Assembly: GCF_036375055.1 (NCBI RefSeq)
Contig: NZ_DASUSQ010000063.1
Coordinates: 34,616 to 98,615 of the forward strand
DNA from: Umezawaea sp036375055
Lineage (GTDB): Bacteria; Actinomycetota; Actinomycetes; Mycobacteriales; Pseudonocardiaceae
Reading direction: 5' to 3'
DNA: 64,000 nucleotides
Positions 34,579 through 42,934 of this stretch are shown here, piece after piece. Made by a program: the position numbers and the translations under genes. Position 1 is the first letter of the stretch. Each line of letters opens with the position of its first letter. The notes under the pieces were generated by a model. That model saw nothing but the letters and a program-made list of their open reading frames with translations, was not told the DNA's origin and searched no databases.

Positions 34579-35678
34579 TGGTGCGCGGACGCGGGATGTT
34601 GTTGGCCAGCGTGCTCGGGGCGGTCGCCGTGACCGTCGCGACGGTCGTGGTGCTGCTGCTGGTGGAGCCGAAGCTGTCCAAGGCGGAGGCGGTCAAGACC
34701 GGTGGGCTCGCGGGCGGCGCGGTCGTGGCGCTGTACGCGCTGTGGCTCAACGACCGCAGGCGCCGCACCGAGGAGGCCCGGCACGAACTGGAGAGCGACA
34801 AGGTCGCCGACGAGCGGTTCGCGCGGTCGGTGGAGATGCTCGGCCACGAGGCGGACCAGGTGCGGGTGGGTGCGATGCACGCGCTGGCCGGGCTCACGGC
34901 GGCGGCGCCGCGGTACAAGCAGACCGTGCTGGACGTGCTGTGCGCGTACCTGCGCAGGCCGTTCCACCACGCGGGCTTCACCGGCGACTACTCGGGCGAC
35001 CCCGACAAGCTGCCGAGGGAGTCGACGGACGAGGAGCTGGCGAGCAGCGACCGGGAGCGCGAGGTGCGGCGCACCGCCCAGCGGCTGATCACCGACCTGC
35101 TGCCGTGGGGCGCGGACGAGGACCCGACCGCCTACCACCTGGACCTGACCGGGGCACGGCTGGAGTACTTCCGGCTGTCGGGCAGGAGGATCGGGCGGCT
35201 CAACGCGCGCCGGGCCCACTTCTACGGCATCACCATGATCAACGAGTTGCGGGCGTCCAAGCCCGCGCTGTTCTCCGGGGCGGTGTTCCACGGCCGCGCG
35301 TCGGCGGCCGAGGCGAGGTTCGCGGGCGGACTGTCCCTGCAGGACGTCACCTTCGCCGACGAGTTCGACGTCCGCGGCGCCGTGGTCGGCACGTTCCTGC
35401 ACCTCGGCACCGACCTGCCGAAGCCGGTGAGGGGCGCGCTCACCGTCGAGCCCGGCACCGCCATGAGGATCGCGCCGCCCGCGGGCTGGGAGCTAACCGG
35501 CTCGTACGAGGTCCAGCAGCGCCCTGGCGGCGGCGCTGACCGTCGTGCCCGTGACGACGACGGTCTCCGCGACCGGGCCGCCGTCCAGGTCGACGAACCG
35601 GACCAGGTCCGTCTTGAGCGAGAACGACCGCGGCACCAGCGCGACGCCGAGACCGAAGCCGACGAAGTCCAGCAGTGA
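34578..35678 (+). CDS. Pentapeptide-type membrane protein, tandem copy B with antisense extension
   Basis: The 366-residue protein is a paralogue of copy A. It has two N-terminal hydrophobic segments, the same KTGGLAGG and LNDRRRRTEEAR stretches, and a RFARSVEMLGHEADQVRVGA domain. Its beta-helix region (FHGRASAAEARFAGGLSL) is shorter. Its ATG overlaps copy A's stop (TGATG) after a GGAG site. Copy A ends after a DGWVVDQRPDG-like region. Copy B passes the equivalent point near 35540 and continues about 48 residues of Arg/Asp-rich sequence antisense to the LysR gene, suggesting a lost stop codon. Confidence 0.68.
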   Translation: MVRGRGMLLASVLGAVAVTVATVVVLLLVEPKLSKAEAVKTGGLAGGAVVALYALWLNDRRRRTEEARHELESDKVADERFARSVEMLGHEADQVRVGAMHALAGLTAAAPRYKQTVLDVLCAYLRRPFHHAGFTGDYSGDPDKLPRESTDEELASSDREREVRRTAQRLITDLLPWGADEDPTAYHLDLTGARLEYFRLSGRRIGRLNARRAHFYGITMINELRASKPALFSGAVFHGRASAAEARFAGGLSLQDVTFADEFDVRGAVVGTFLHLGTDLPKPVRGALTVEPGTAMRIAPPAGWELTGSYEVQQRPGGGADRRARDDDGLRDRAAVQVDEPDQVRLERERPRHQRDAETEADEVQQ

Positions 35679-36350
35679 GTGGACGTCGTTGACCTCCACG
35701 CCGACCCGCCGGTCCACCCCGGCCGCGGCGAGCGTGCGGTCGACGACGTCCCGCGTCCCCCAGCCCTCGTTGAAGTCCACGAACGACTCGCCCGCCAGCT
35801 CGGGCAGCGCCACCGACGGCCGCCCGGCCAGCGGGTGCTCCGGCGCGCACGCCAGCACCAGGGGTTCGGTGGCCAGGGTGGACATCCGCACGTCCCGGTC
35901 GGGCGAGCGCGTCACGAACGCCACGTCGACCCGGCCCGCCCGCACCTCGTCCACCAGGTCGGCGGTGCCGCCCTGCCGGAGCCGGATCTCGACGCCGGGG
36001 TGCGCGTCGTGGAACGCGGCCAGCACGGCGGGCAGGTGGACGACGTGCAGGCACTGGAGGCTGCCGACCGACAGCGACCCGCGCAGCAGGCCCTGCACGG
36101 CGGCGACGGCGTCGCGGGCGGCGTCGACCGAGCCGAGCGCGCGCCGGGCCTCGACCAGCAGGGCGCGGCCCGCCTCGGTCAGCTCGACCTGACGGGTGCT
36201 GCGGACGAACAGGGGCGCGCCCAGCTCGGCCTCCAGCGAGCGGATGGAGGCGGACAGACCCGATTGGGCGACGTGCACGCGTTTGGCGGCCCTGGTGAAG
36301 TGGCACTCCTCGGCCACGGCCACGAAGTACTCGAGCTGGCGCAGTTCCAC
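35493..36350 (-). CDS. LysR-family transcriptional regulator
   Basis: The 285-residue regulator has the LysR N-terminal HTH (ELRQLEYFVAVAEECHFTRA, AKRVHVAQSGLSASIRSLE) and a type-2 periplasmic-like effector domain with LLRGSLSVGSLQCL and GLGVALVPRSFS. It is divergent from an aldo/keto reductase across 105 bases containing an imperfect dyad. It probably regulates that reductase. Its last 62 codons overlap the 3' end of the opposite-strand pentapeptide-type gene. Confidence 0.9.
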   Translation of the reverse strand: MELRQLEYFVAVAEECHFTRAAKRVHVAQSGLSASIRSLEAELGAPLFVRSTRQVELTEAGRALLVEARRALGSVDAARDAVAAVQGLLRGSLSVGSLQCLHVVHLPAVLAAFHDAHPGVEIRLRQGGTADLVDEVRAGRVDVAFVTRSPDRDVRMSTLATEPLVLACAPEHPLAGRPSVALPELAGESFVDFNEGWGTRDVVDRTLAAAGVDRRVGVEVNDVHSLLDFVGFGLGVALVPRSFSLKTDLVRFVDLDGGPVAETVVVTGTTVSAAARALLDLVRAG

Positions 36351-36377
36351 GACTAATCACCCAAACTGCTGAATGTC

Positions 36378-36405
36378 ATAAGCCTGTTCTGTTGGACAGC
36401 TTAAT
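36378..36405. promoter_or_regulatory. Candidate LysR-binding dyad
   Basis: Bases 36378-36389 and 36394-36405 form an imperfect inverted repeat (8 of 12 positions pair) around four bases, between the divergent LysR and reductase genes. The region is AT-rich relative to its surroundings. LysR proteins usually bind such dyads. Confidence 0.4.
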
Positions 36406-36455
36406 TCTTCGGGCGCAGACTCGGTCCACCACTTTCGTCCCAGGAGGTACACCTG

Positions 36456-37310
36456 ATGCGCACCCGCCGGATCGGCGACGTCGAGGTCAGTGCGATCGGA
36501 CTCGGCGGCATGCCGCTGTCCGTCGAAGGCCGCCCGGACCGCGAACGCGCGCTGGCCACGGTCCGCGCCGCCGTGGAGGCGGGCGTGACCCTGATCGACA
36601 CCGCGGACGCCTACTCGCTCGACGACACCGACTTCGGTCACAACGAGGAGCTGATCGCCGAGGCCCTGCGCGGGCTCGGGTCGGCGGCCGACGGCGTGCT
36701 CGTGGCGACGAAGGGCGGCCACACCAGGGTCGCGGGCGGCGGCTGGGCGCTCAACGGCAGCCCCGAGTACCTGCGGTCGGCCTGCGACGCGTCGCTCAAG
36801 CGGCTCGGCGTCGAGGCGATCGACCTCTACCAGTTCCACCGCCCGGACCCGACCGTCCCGCTCACCGACTCGTTCGGCGCGCTGGCGGAGCTGCTGGACG
36901 CGGGCAAGGTCAAGCAGGCGGGCATCTCGAACTTCAACCCCGACGAGATCCGGCTCGCGAACGAGGTCCTCGGCGGCAGGCTCGTCTCCGTGCAGAACCA
37001 GTTCTCCCCGTCGTTCCGGTCGAGCGAACCCGAGCTGGAGCTGTGCGCCGAGATGGGCATCGCCTTCCTGCCGTGGAGCCCGCTCGGCGGCATCGGCAAG
37101 GCCGGCGAACTGGGCGAGCGGAACTCGGCGTTCGCCGAGATCGCCGAGGCGCACGGCGCCAGCCCGCAGCAGGTGTGCCTCGCCTGGATGCTGGCCAAGG
37201 CCCCGGTCGTCATCCCGATCCCCGGCTCGTCGCGGCCGGAGAGCATCCGCAACTCGGCCGGGGCCACCCACGTTGAGTTGACCGCCGACGAGCTCGCACG
37301 CCTGGACTAG
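36456..37310 (+). CDS. Aldo/keto reductase
   Basis: The 284-residue TIM-barrel NADPH-dependent oxidoreductase has the AKR catalytic tetrad in view: Asp in TLIDTADAYS with the following Tyr, Lys in VLVATKGGH and His in IDLYQFHRPDP. The coenzyme-binding end reads VVIPIPGSSRPESIRNS. An AGGAGG lies eight bases before its ATG. Substrate unknown; the adjacent divergent LysR gene likely controls it. Confidence 0.9.
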   Translation: MRTRRIGDVEVSAIGLGGMPLSVEGRPDRERALATVRAAVEAGVTLIDTADAYSLDDTDFGHNEELIAEALRGLGSAADGVLVATKGGHTRVAGGGWALNGSPEYLRSACDASLKRLGVEAIDLYQFHRPDPTVPLTDSFGALAELLDAGKVKQAGISNFNPDEIRLANEVLGGRLVSVQNQFSPSFRSSEPELELCAEMGIAFLPWSPLGGIGKAGELGERNSAFAEIAEAHGASPQQVCLAWMLAKAPVVIPIPGSSRPESIRNSAGATHVELTADELARLD

Positions 37311-37438
37311 TCGGAGGCCGTCCCCGAACGTGCCCTTCGACTGGTCCACTCGGGTGATCACCGGGTGCGGTTCGCCCGATCCGGACGGATGATCTAGGCC
37401 TAACGGCTCAACGATCTACGACCGAATGGGGGCGTCCC

Positions 37439-38263
37439 GTGGTCGACCGACCCCGCTTCCGCGCCTGGACCACCCGGCTCGGCGTCATCACGCTCGCGGC
37501 GAGCGCGCTCGTCGCGACGCCCGTGTCGAGCACCACCGCGGCACCGCTGCCGGAAGGGTCCGCCGAGCACCACGCGGGCTCGCAGATCGCCAAGCACGAG
37601 GGCACGACCAGGACCGCCCGGTCCCTCGCACCGTTCGGCGAGGTACCGGGCATGGACGTGAGCAGCCACCAGGGCGACGTCGACTGGGAGCGGTCGTGGG
37701 CGGACGGCGCCCGCTTCGCCTACGTGAAGGCGACCGAGGGCACCGGGTACCGCAACCCGAAGTTCGCCCAGCAGTACATCGGCTCCTACGAGGTCGGGAT
37801 GGTCCGCGGCGCGTACCACTTCGCGCTGCCGGACCGCTCCGGCGGAGCCGAGCAGGCCGACTTCTTCGCCGACAACGGCGGTGCCTGGTCGGCGGACGGC
37901 AAGACGCTGCCCGGCGCGATGGACATGGAGTACAACCCGTACGGCGACGCCTGCTACGGGCTGGACCAGGCCGAGATGACCCGGTGGGTGCTGGACTTCA
38001 GCAACCGGATGCTCGCGCGCACGCAGCGGTACCCGACGATCTACACCTCCGCGAGCTGGTGGAACAGGTGCGTCGGCGGCACCGTCCACTTCGGCCGGAC
38101 GAACCCGCTGTGGGTCGCGCACTACGCCGAGGTCCTCGGCCCGCTGCCCGTGGGCTGGGACCACGAGACCATCTGGCAGTGGGACGCGGCCGGGCTGTTC
38201 CCCGGCGACCAGAACCTCTTCAACGGCGACCACGACCAGCTGGTCCGCCTGGCGCTGGGCTGA
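37439..38263 (+). CDS. Secreted GH25 lysozyme (N-acetylmuramidase), intact copy
   Basis: The 274-residue protein has a Sec signal peptide (hydrophobic 13-30, ending near TTAAPL), a linker, and a single GH25 domain from about residue 70. Catalytic residues are visible in GMDVSSHQGD (Asp), YVKATEG (Glu) and the DxE pair in GAMDMEYNP (37922-37930). The C-terminus closes with WQWDAAGLFPGDQNLFNG. It should cleave the glycan backbone of peptidoglycan outside the cell. It is the first of three adjacent GH25-like copies. Confidence 0.9.
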   Translation: MVDRPRFRAWTTRLGVITLAASALVATPVSSTTAAPLPEGSAEHHAGSQIAKHEGTTRTARSLAPFGEVPGMDVSSHQGDVDWERSWADGARFAYVKATEGTGYRNPKFAQQYIGSYEVGMVRGAYHFALPDRSGGAEQADFFADNGGAWSADGKTLPGAMDMEYNPYGDACYGLDQAEMTRWVLDFSNRMLARTQRYPTIYTSASWWNRCVGGTVHFGRTNPLWVAHYAEVLGPLPVGWDHETIWQWDAAGLFPGDQNLFNGDHDQLVRLALG

Positions 38264-38271
38264 GCGCGGCC

Positions 38272-38889
38272 GTGAGGCAGGTGGAGAGCGCCGTGTCCGG
38301 CGTCGACGTGAGCGCGCAGGAGCCGACCGAGGCCGACTGGACGGCCCTCTGGCAGCAGGGGAAGAGGTTCGCCTACGTGCTGGCGACCGAGGGAGTGGAC
38401 CGGGTGAACCCCGGTTTCGGCGGCCAGTACGCCGAGTCGTTCGACGCCGGCCTGATCCGCGGCGCCTACCACTTCGCGCTGCCGGACCGGTCGAGCGGCG
38501 CGGACCAGGCGGAGTTCTTCGTGGACAAGGGCGGGGCGTGGACGAACGACGGCATGACCCTGCCCGGCGCGCTGAACCTGGAGTTCAACCCGTACGGCAA
38601 GGCCTGCTACGGGTTGTCCAGGGCCGCGCTGTCGGACTGGGTGCTGGACTTCGGCGACACCTACCACGAGTGGACCGGCCGCTACCCGGTCGTCTACACG
38701 TCGACGACCTGGTGGAGCCAGTGCGCGGGCGCCGAGGCGGGCCCGGTGAACCCGCTGCGGGTGGACAAGCACTCGGCGACGCCGGGGGCGCTGCCCCGCG
38801 GCCGGGGCGTCTACCCGCTGTGGCTCCGACCGTCACCGTCCGTGGAGCGGCACCCGCGGGACAGGCTGCTCGCGCTCGTCGGCGAGTGA
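38272..38889 (+). CDS. GH25-like protein, decayed second copy
   Basis: About 205 codons from GTG 38272 encode a second GH25 domain (SGVDVSAQEP, YVLATEGVDR, AYHFALPDRSSG). It has no signal peptide. The DxE catalytic pair has become NLE, with Asp replaced by Asn at 38575-38577. The C-terminal strand and final tryptophan-rich segment seen in copy one are replaced by a Pro/Arg-rich tail. It is probably a non-catalytic or dead duplicate. The start codon has no good ribosome site and GTG 38281 is an alternative. Confidence 0.55.
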   Translation: MRQVESAVSGVDVSAQEPTEADWTALWQQGKRFAYVLATEGVDRVNPGFGGQYAESFDAGLIRGAYHFALPDRSSGADQAEFFVDKGGAWTNDGMTLPGALNLEFNPYGKACYGLSRAALSDWVLDFGDTYHEWTGRYPVVYTSTTWWSQCAGAEAGPVNPLRVDKHSATPGALPRGRGVYPLWLRPSPSVERHPRDRLLALVGE

Positions 38890-38910
38890 GGCGCCTGGTC
38901 CTTCCGGTGA

Positions 38911-39471
38911 CCCGTTCACCGGAGGCGGGGCAAGCGGTTCGCGTACGTCAAGGCCACCGAGGGCACGGGTTACCGCAACCCGTGCTTCGCCCAGCAGTAC
39001 AACGGCCCGTACGACGTCGGCATGATCCGCGGCACCTACCACTTCGCGCTGCCGGACCGGTCGAGCGGCCAGGCGCAGGCGGAGTTCTTCCTCGCCAACG
39101 GCGGCGGCTGGTCGAGGGACGGCCGAACCCTGCCGGGTGCGCTGGACGTGGAGCACAACCCCTACGGCGGCACCTGCCACGGCCTGTCGAGGGCCGCCAT
39201 GACGTCCTGGGTGCTCGCCTTCAGCGACGCCTACCACGCGCGGACCGGCGTCCACCCGGTCATCCACACGTCCACGAGCTGGTGGGACCAGTGCGTCAAC
39301 GCCAGCTTCAAGACCACGAACCCGCTGTGGGTGGCCGGGTACGCCTCGACACCCGGCGCGCTCCCGTTCGACCGGGACTTCCACACGTTCTGGCAGTACT
39401 CGTCGACGCCTGTTGACCAGAACCTGTTCAACGGCGGCTACGACCGCCTCCAGGCGCTGGCCAACGGCTGA
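38911..39471 (+). pseudogene. GH25 lysozyme third copy, N-terminally truncated
   Basis: The frame opens after a stop at 38908-38910 with no ATG/GTG before KRFAYVKATEGTGYRNP, so the first beta-strand and the catalytic Asp of the DVSSHQ motif are missing. The DxE pair (LDVEHNP, from 39145) and the C-terminal FWQYSSTPVDQNLFNG are preserved. The frame is the same as copy two, separated from it by two stop codons. An internal ATG at 39022 could only give a partial domain. The gene is most likely dead. Confidence 0.65.
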
Positions 39472-39477
39472 CCCCGA

Positions 39478-39512
39478 GGTGGTGGGGAGACCACCACGGC
39501 CTCCCCACCACC
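39478..39512. terminator. Bidirectional terminator between GH25 array and purL
   Basis: A perfect 12-bp stem (39478-39489 with 39501-39512) encloses an 11-base loop. It sits six bases after the GH25 stop and seven bases after purL's stop on the other strand. Confidence 0.8.
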
Positions 39513-39519
39513 ACCGGTG

Positions 39520-41796
39520 CTAGTCGAACAGCGCGGGGAGGGTGCCCTCCCAGGCCGCGCGGAGCTCGCCGAGCGGGAGCTGGCCGAGGTCCTGGATCTC
39601 CAGGGACTCCGACTCCGGGTCGACGACGCCGACCTTGCGCCACGGCAGCTGGCGCGCGGTGCACATGTCGGTGAACCGCAGCTCCTCGCTGCGCGGCACG
39701 GCCACGAGCACGCGGCCGGCGGACTCGCTGAACAGCTGCGTGAACGCGTCCTGGTCACCGTCCAGGAACACCCGCGCGCCGGTCTCGCCGATCAGGCAGG
39801 CCTCGACCAGCGCCTGGGCCAGACCGCCGTCGGACAGGTCGTGCGCGGCGGACACCATGCCGTCGCGCGACCCCGCCAGCAGCACCTCGCCGAGCAGGCG
39901 TTCCCGTGCGAGGTCGACCTTCGGCGGCGTGCCGCCCAGGTGGCCGTGCACGACGTGGGCCCACTCGGAGCCGCCGAACTCGTCGCGGGTGTCGCCCAGC
40001 AGCAGCAGGGTCTCGCCCGCCTCGGCGCCGATGCCGGTCGGGATGCGGCGACGCACGTCGTCGATCACGCCCAGCACGCCGATGACCGGCGTCGGCAGGA
40101 TCGCCGTGCTGCCGGTCTGGTTGTAGAAGCTGACGTTGCCGCCGGTCACCGGGATGCCCAGCTCGCGGCAGCCGTCGGCGATGCCCTTGACGGCCTGCTC
40201 GAACTGCCACATGACGGCCGGGTCCTCGGGCGAGCCGAAGTTCAGGCAGTCCGACACCGCGATGGGCGTCGCGCCGCTGACCGACACGTTGCGGTAGGCC
40301 TCTGCCAGCGCGAGCTGCGCGCCTGCGTACGGGTCGAGCTTGGTGAAGCGGCCGTTGCAGTCGGTGGCCAGCGCGATGCCGCGGTTGGTCTCCTCGTCGA
40401 TGCGGATCATGCCCGCGTCCGACGGCTGCGCCAGGACCGTGCCGCCGCGCACGTAGCGGTCGTACTGCTGGGTGACCCAGCGGCGCGACGCGAGGTTCGG
40501 CGAGGCGGCCATCGTGACGATGGTCTTCAGGATGTCGGCGGCCTCGGTCGGCCTGGCCAGCGACTCGGGGCCGTTGGCCACGAGCGCGTCCTGGTCGGCC
40601 GGGCGCTCGATGGGCCGGTGGTAGACCGGGCCCTCGTGCGCCACGGTGCGCGGCGGCACGTCCACGACGACCTCGTCGTTCCACGTGATCACCAGGCGGT
40701 CGCCCTCGGTGACCTCGCCGATCTCGGAGGCGATGACGTCCCACTTCGCGCAGACGGCCATGAACGCGTCGACGTTCTCCGGCGCGACGACCGCGCACAT
40801 GCGTTCCTGCGACTCGCTCGACAGGATCTCGGCCGGGGTCATGCCCGTCGCCCGCAGCGGGACCCGCTCCAGGTAGACGTGCATGCCGCCGTCACCGGCG
40901 CTGGCCAGCTCCGAGGTCGCGCAGGACAGGCCCGCGCCGCCGAGGTCCTGGATGCCGACGACGATGCCCTGCCCGAACAGCTCAAGGCAGCACTCGATCA
41001 GCACCTTCTCGGTGAACGGGTCGCCGACCTGCACCGCGGGCAGCTTCTTGCGCTTGCCGCTGCCGTCGTCGCCCGCGAACGTGTCGCTCGCGAGGACGGA
41101 CACGCCGCCGATGCCGTCCAGCCCGGTGCGAGCACCGAACAGGATGATCTTGTTGCCCGCGCCGGACGCGTGCGCCAGGTGCAGGTCCTCGACCCGCAGC
41201 ACACCGACGCACAGGGCGTTGACCAGCGGGTTGCCCGCGTACGACTCGTCGAACACGACCTCGCCGCCGATGTTCGGCAGGCCGAGGCAGTTGCCGTAGC
41301 CGCCGACGCCCGCGACGACGCCGGGCAGCACCCGGCGCGTGTCGGGGGCGTCCGCCTTGCCGAAGCGCAGCGAGTCCATGACGGCCAGCGGCCGGGCGCC
41401 CATCGCGATGATGTCGCGCACGATGCCGCCGACGCCCGTCGCCGCGCCCTGGTACGGCTCGACGTAGGACGGGTGGTTGTGCGACTCGACCTTGAACGTG
41501 ATGGCCCAGCCGTCGCCGATGTCGACGACGCCCGCGTTCTCACCGATGCCCGCGAGCATCTTGGCGCGCATCTCGTCGGTCAGCGACTCGCTGAAGTGCC
41601 GGAAGTGCACCTTCGACGACTTGTAGGAGCAGTGCTCGCTCCACATGATCGAGTACATCGCCAGTTCCGCGTCCGTCGGCCTGCGGCCGAGGATCTCGCG
41701 GATGCGGGCGTACTCGTCGTCCTTGAGACCCAGCTCCCGGAACGGCTGCTCCTGGTCCGGCGTGGTCTCCGCGTGCTTGACGGTGTCGGTCGTCAT
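39520..41796 (-). CDS. purL: Phosphoribosylformylglycinamidine synthase subunit PurL
   Basis: The 758-residue synthetase subunit (small-PurL type) converts FGAR to FGAM with ATP and ammonia from PurQ. Visible landmarks are MWSEHCSYKSSKVHFRHF near residue 50, the catalytic-His stretch FKVESHNHPSYVEPYQGAATG, GARTGLDGIGGVS and GNVSFYNQTG. Its start overlaps purQ by four bases, and with PurS and PurQ it forms the three-subunit enzyme typical of Gram-positives. Confidence 0.96.
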   Translation of the reverse strand: MTTDTVKHAETTPDQEQPFRELGLKDDEYARIREILGRRPTDAELAMYSIMWSEHCSYKSSKVHFRHFSESLTDEMRAKMLAGIGENAGVVDIGDGWAITFKVESHNHPSYVEPYQGAATGVGGIVRDIIAMGARPLAVMDSLRFGKADAPDTRRVLPGVVAGVGGYGNCLGLPNIGGEVVFDESYAGNPLVNALCVGVLRVEDLHLAHASGAGNKIILFGARTGLDGIGGVSVLASDTFAGDDGSGKRKKLPAVQVGDPFTEKVLIECCLELFGQGIVVGIQDLGGAGLSCATSELASAGDGGMHVYLERVPLRATGMTPAEILSSESQERMCAVVAPENVDAFMAVCAKWDVIASEIGEVTEGDRLVITWNDEVVVDVPPRTVAHEGPVYHRPIERPADQDALVANGPESLARPTEAADILKTIVTMAASPNLASRRWVTQQYDRYVRGGTVLAQPSDAGMIRIDEETNRGIALATDCNGRFTKLDPYAGAQLALAEAYRNVSVSGATPIAVSDCLNFGSPEDPAVMWQFEQAVKGIADGCRELGIPVTGGNVSFYNQTGSTAILPTPVIGVLGVIDDVRRRIPTGIGAEAGETLLLLGDTRDEFGGSEWAHVVHGHLGGTPPKVDLARERLLGEVLLAGSRDGMVSAAHDLSDGGLAQALVEACLIGETGARVFLDGDQDAFTQLFSESAGRVLVAVPRSEELRFTDMCTARQLPWRKVGVVDPESESLEIQDLGQLPLGELRAAWEGTLPALFD

Positions 41797-42470
41797 GCGT
41801 TCACCACCGCATCCATCAGGGACAGGAACATGCCCAGTCCGTCGTCCGTCGGGCCGGTCAGCGCGTCGATCGCGTGCTCCGGGTGCGGCATGAGGCCGAC
41901 GACCCGGCCGTTGGCGCTGGTGATGCCCGCGATGTTGCCGCGCGACCCGTTGGGGTTGTCGCCGACGTAGCGGAACACCACGCGGCCCTCACCCTCCAGT
42001 TCGTCCACGGTGGACCGGGTGGCCTGGTAGCCGCCCTCGCCCGACTTGAGGGGCACCAGGATCTCGGCGCCCACCTCGTAGCGGCTGGACCAGGCGGTGG
42101 TGTTGTTCTCCACCTTCAGCCACTGGTCCTTGCACACGAAGTGCAGACCGGAGTTCCGGACCAGCGCGCCCGGCAGGAGACCCGCCTCGCACAGGATCTG
42201 GAACCCGTTGCAGATGCCCAGGACCGGCATCCCCTTGCCCGCGGCCTCGACCACGGACTGCATGACCGGCGCGAACCGGGCGATGGCGCCGCAGCGCAGG
42301 TAGTCGCCGTAGGAGAACCCACCCGGCACGATCACCGCGTCGACACCCTTGAGGTCCGGGTCACCGTGCCACAGCGGCACGGCCTCCGCCTCGGCGTACC
42401 GCGCCGCACGAGCGGCGTCCACGTCGTCCAGCGTGCCGGGGAACGTGATCACCCCAACGCGAACGCTCAT
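41793..42470 (-). CDS. purQ: Phosphoribosylformylglycinamidine synthase subunit PurQ (glutaminase)
   Basis: The 225-residue class I glutamine amidotransferase supplies ammonia to PurL. The catalytic cysteine is Cys87 in VLGICNGFQIL, and the His-Glu pair is in LMPHPEHAID. The oxyanion GG is in VPGGFSYGDYLRCG. It overlaps purS and purL by four bases each, so the three are coupled. Confidence 0.96.
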   Translation of the reverse strand: MSVRVGVITFPGTLDDVDAARAARYAEAEAVPLWHGDPDLKGVDAVIVPGGFSYGDYLRCGAIARFAPVMQSVVEAAGKGMPVLGICNGFQILCEAGLLPGALVRNSGLHFVCKDQWLKVENNTTAWSSRYEVGAEILVPLKSGEGGYQATRSTVDELEGEGRVVFRYVGDNPNGSRGNIAGITSANGRVVGLMPHPEHAIDALTGPTDDGLGMFLSLMDAVVNA

Positions 42471-42706
42471 GCGTCGACCCGCCGAACCACCCAGTCCTCG
42501 ATGACCGGGTTCGCGAGGAAGGTTTCGGCGATCTTCTCGAGCGTGGCGTCGTCGACCGAGTCGTCGACCTCCAGCTCGAAGTGCTTGCCCTGGCGGACAC
42601 TGGTGATTCCCTCGAACCCGAGCCGGGGCAGCGCATTGGCCACCGCCTGACCTTGCGGGTCGAGAATCTCGGGCTTCGGCATGACGTCGACAACGACACG
42701 AGCCAC
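42467..42706 (-). CDS. purS: Phosphoribosylformylglycinamidine synthase subunit PurS
   Basis: The 79-residue protein is the small bridging subunit of the FGAM synthase complex. The sequence VVVDVMPKPEILDPQGQAV and the central GFEGITSVRQGKHFEL match PurS. GTG 42704-42706 was chosen because the family begins at this point and a GGGAG lies nine bases upstream; a longer frame exists but is not conserved-looking. The 228 bases upstream hold the promoter presumably, but I see no clear boxes. Confidence 0.92.
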   Translation of the reverse strand: MARVVVDVMPKPEILDPQGQAVANALPRLGFEGITSVRQGKHFELEVDDSVDDATLEKIAETFLANPVIEDWVVRRVDA

Positions 42707-42934
42707 AGCAGGCTGCTCCCTGTTACAGAGGGCGGGGGATACCGCACAGCCTACCTGACCTGCACGTTCACCCCGGCCACGGGTGCGCTGGGCCACATCC
42801 GCAGGTCATCACACGTTCGGGTTACACAGCTTGATCGGCGGAGACGGGGATGCATATTTGAGGAGCCGAGGCCAGTAGGCCGAGGAAGTAGGCGCGGTTC
42901 CCAGCCGGACGGCTGGCAGCCGCGCTTTGCGCTG

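Noticed and set aside
38271..39471. Copies two and three of the GH25 array as one protein with read-through
   Set aside because: They share a frame, but two stop codons separate them and the second unit lacks its first strand, so fusion is unlikely.
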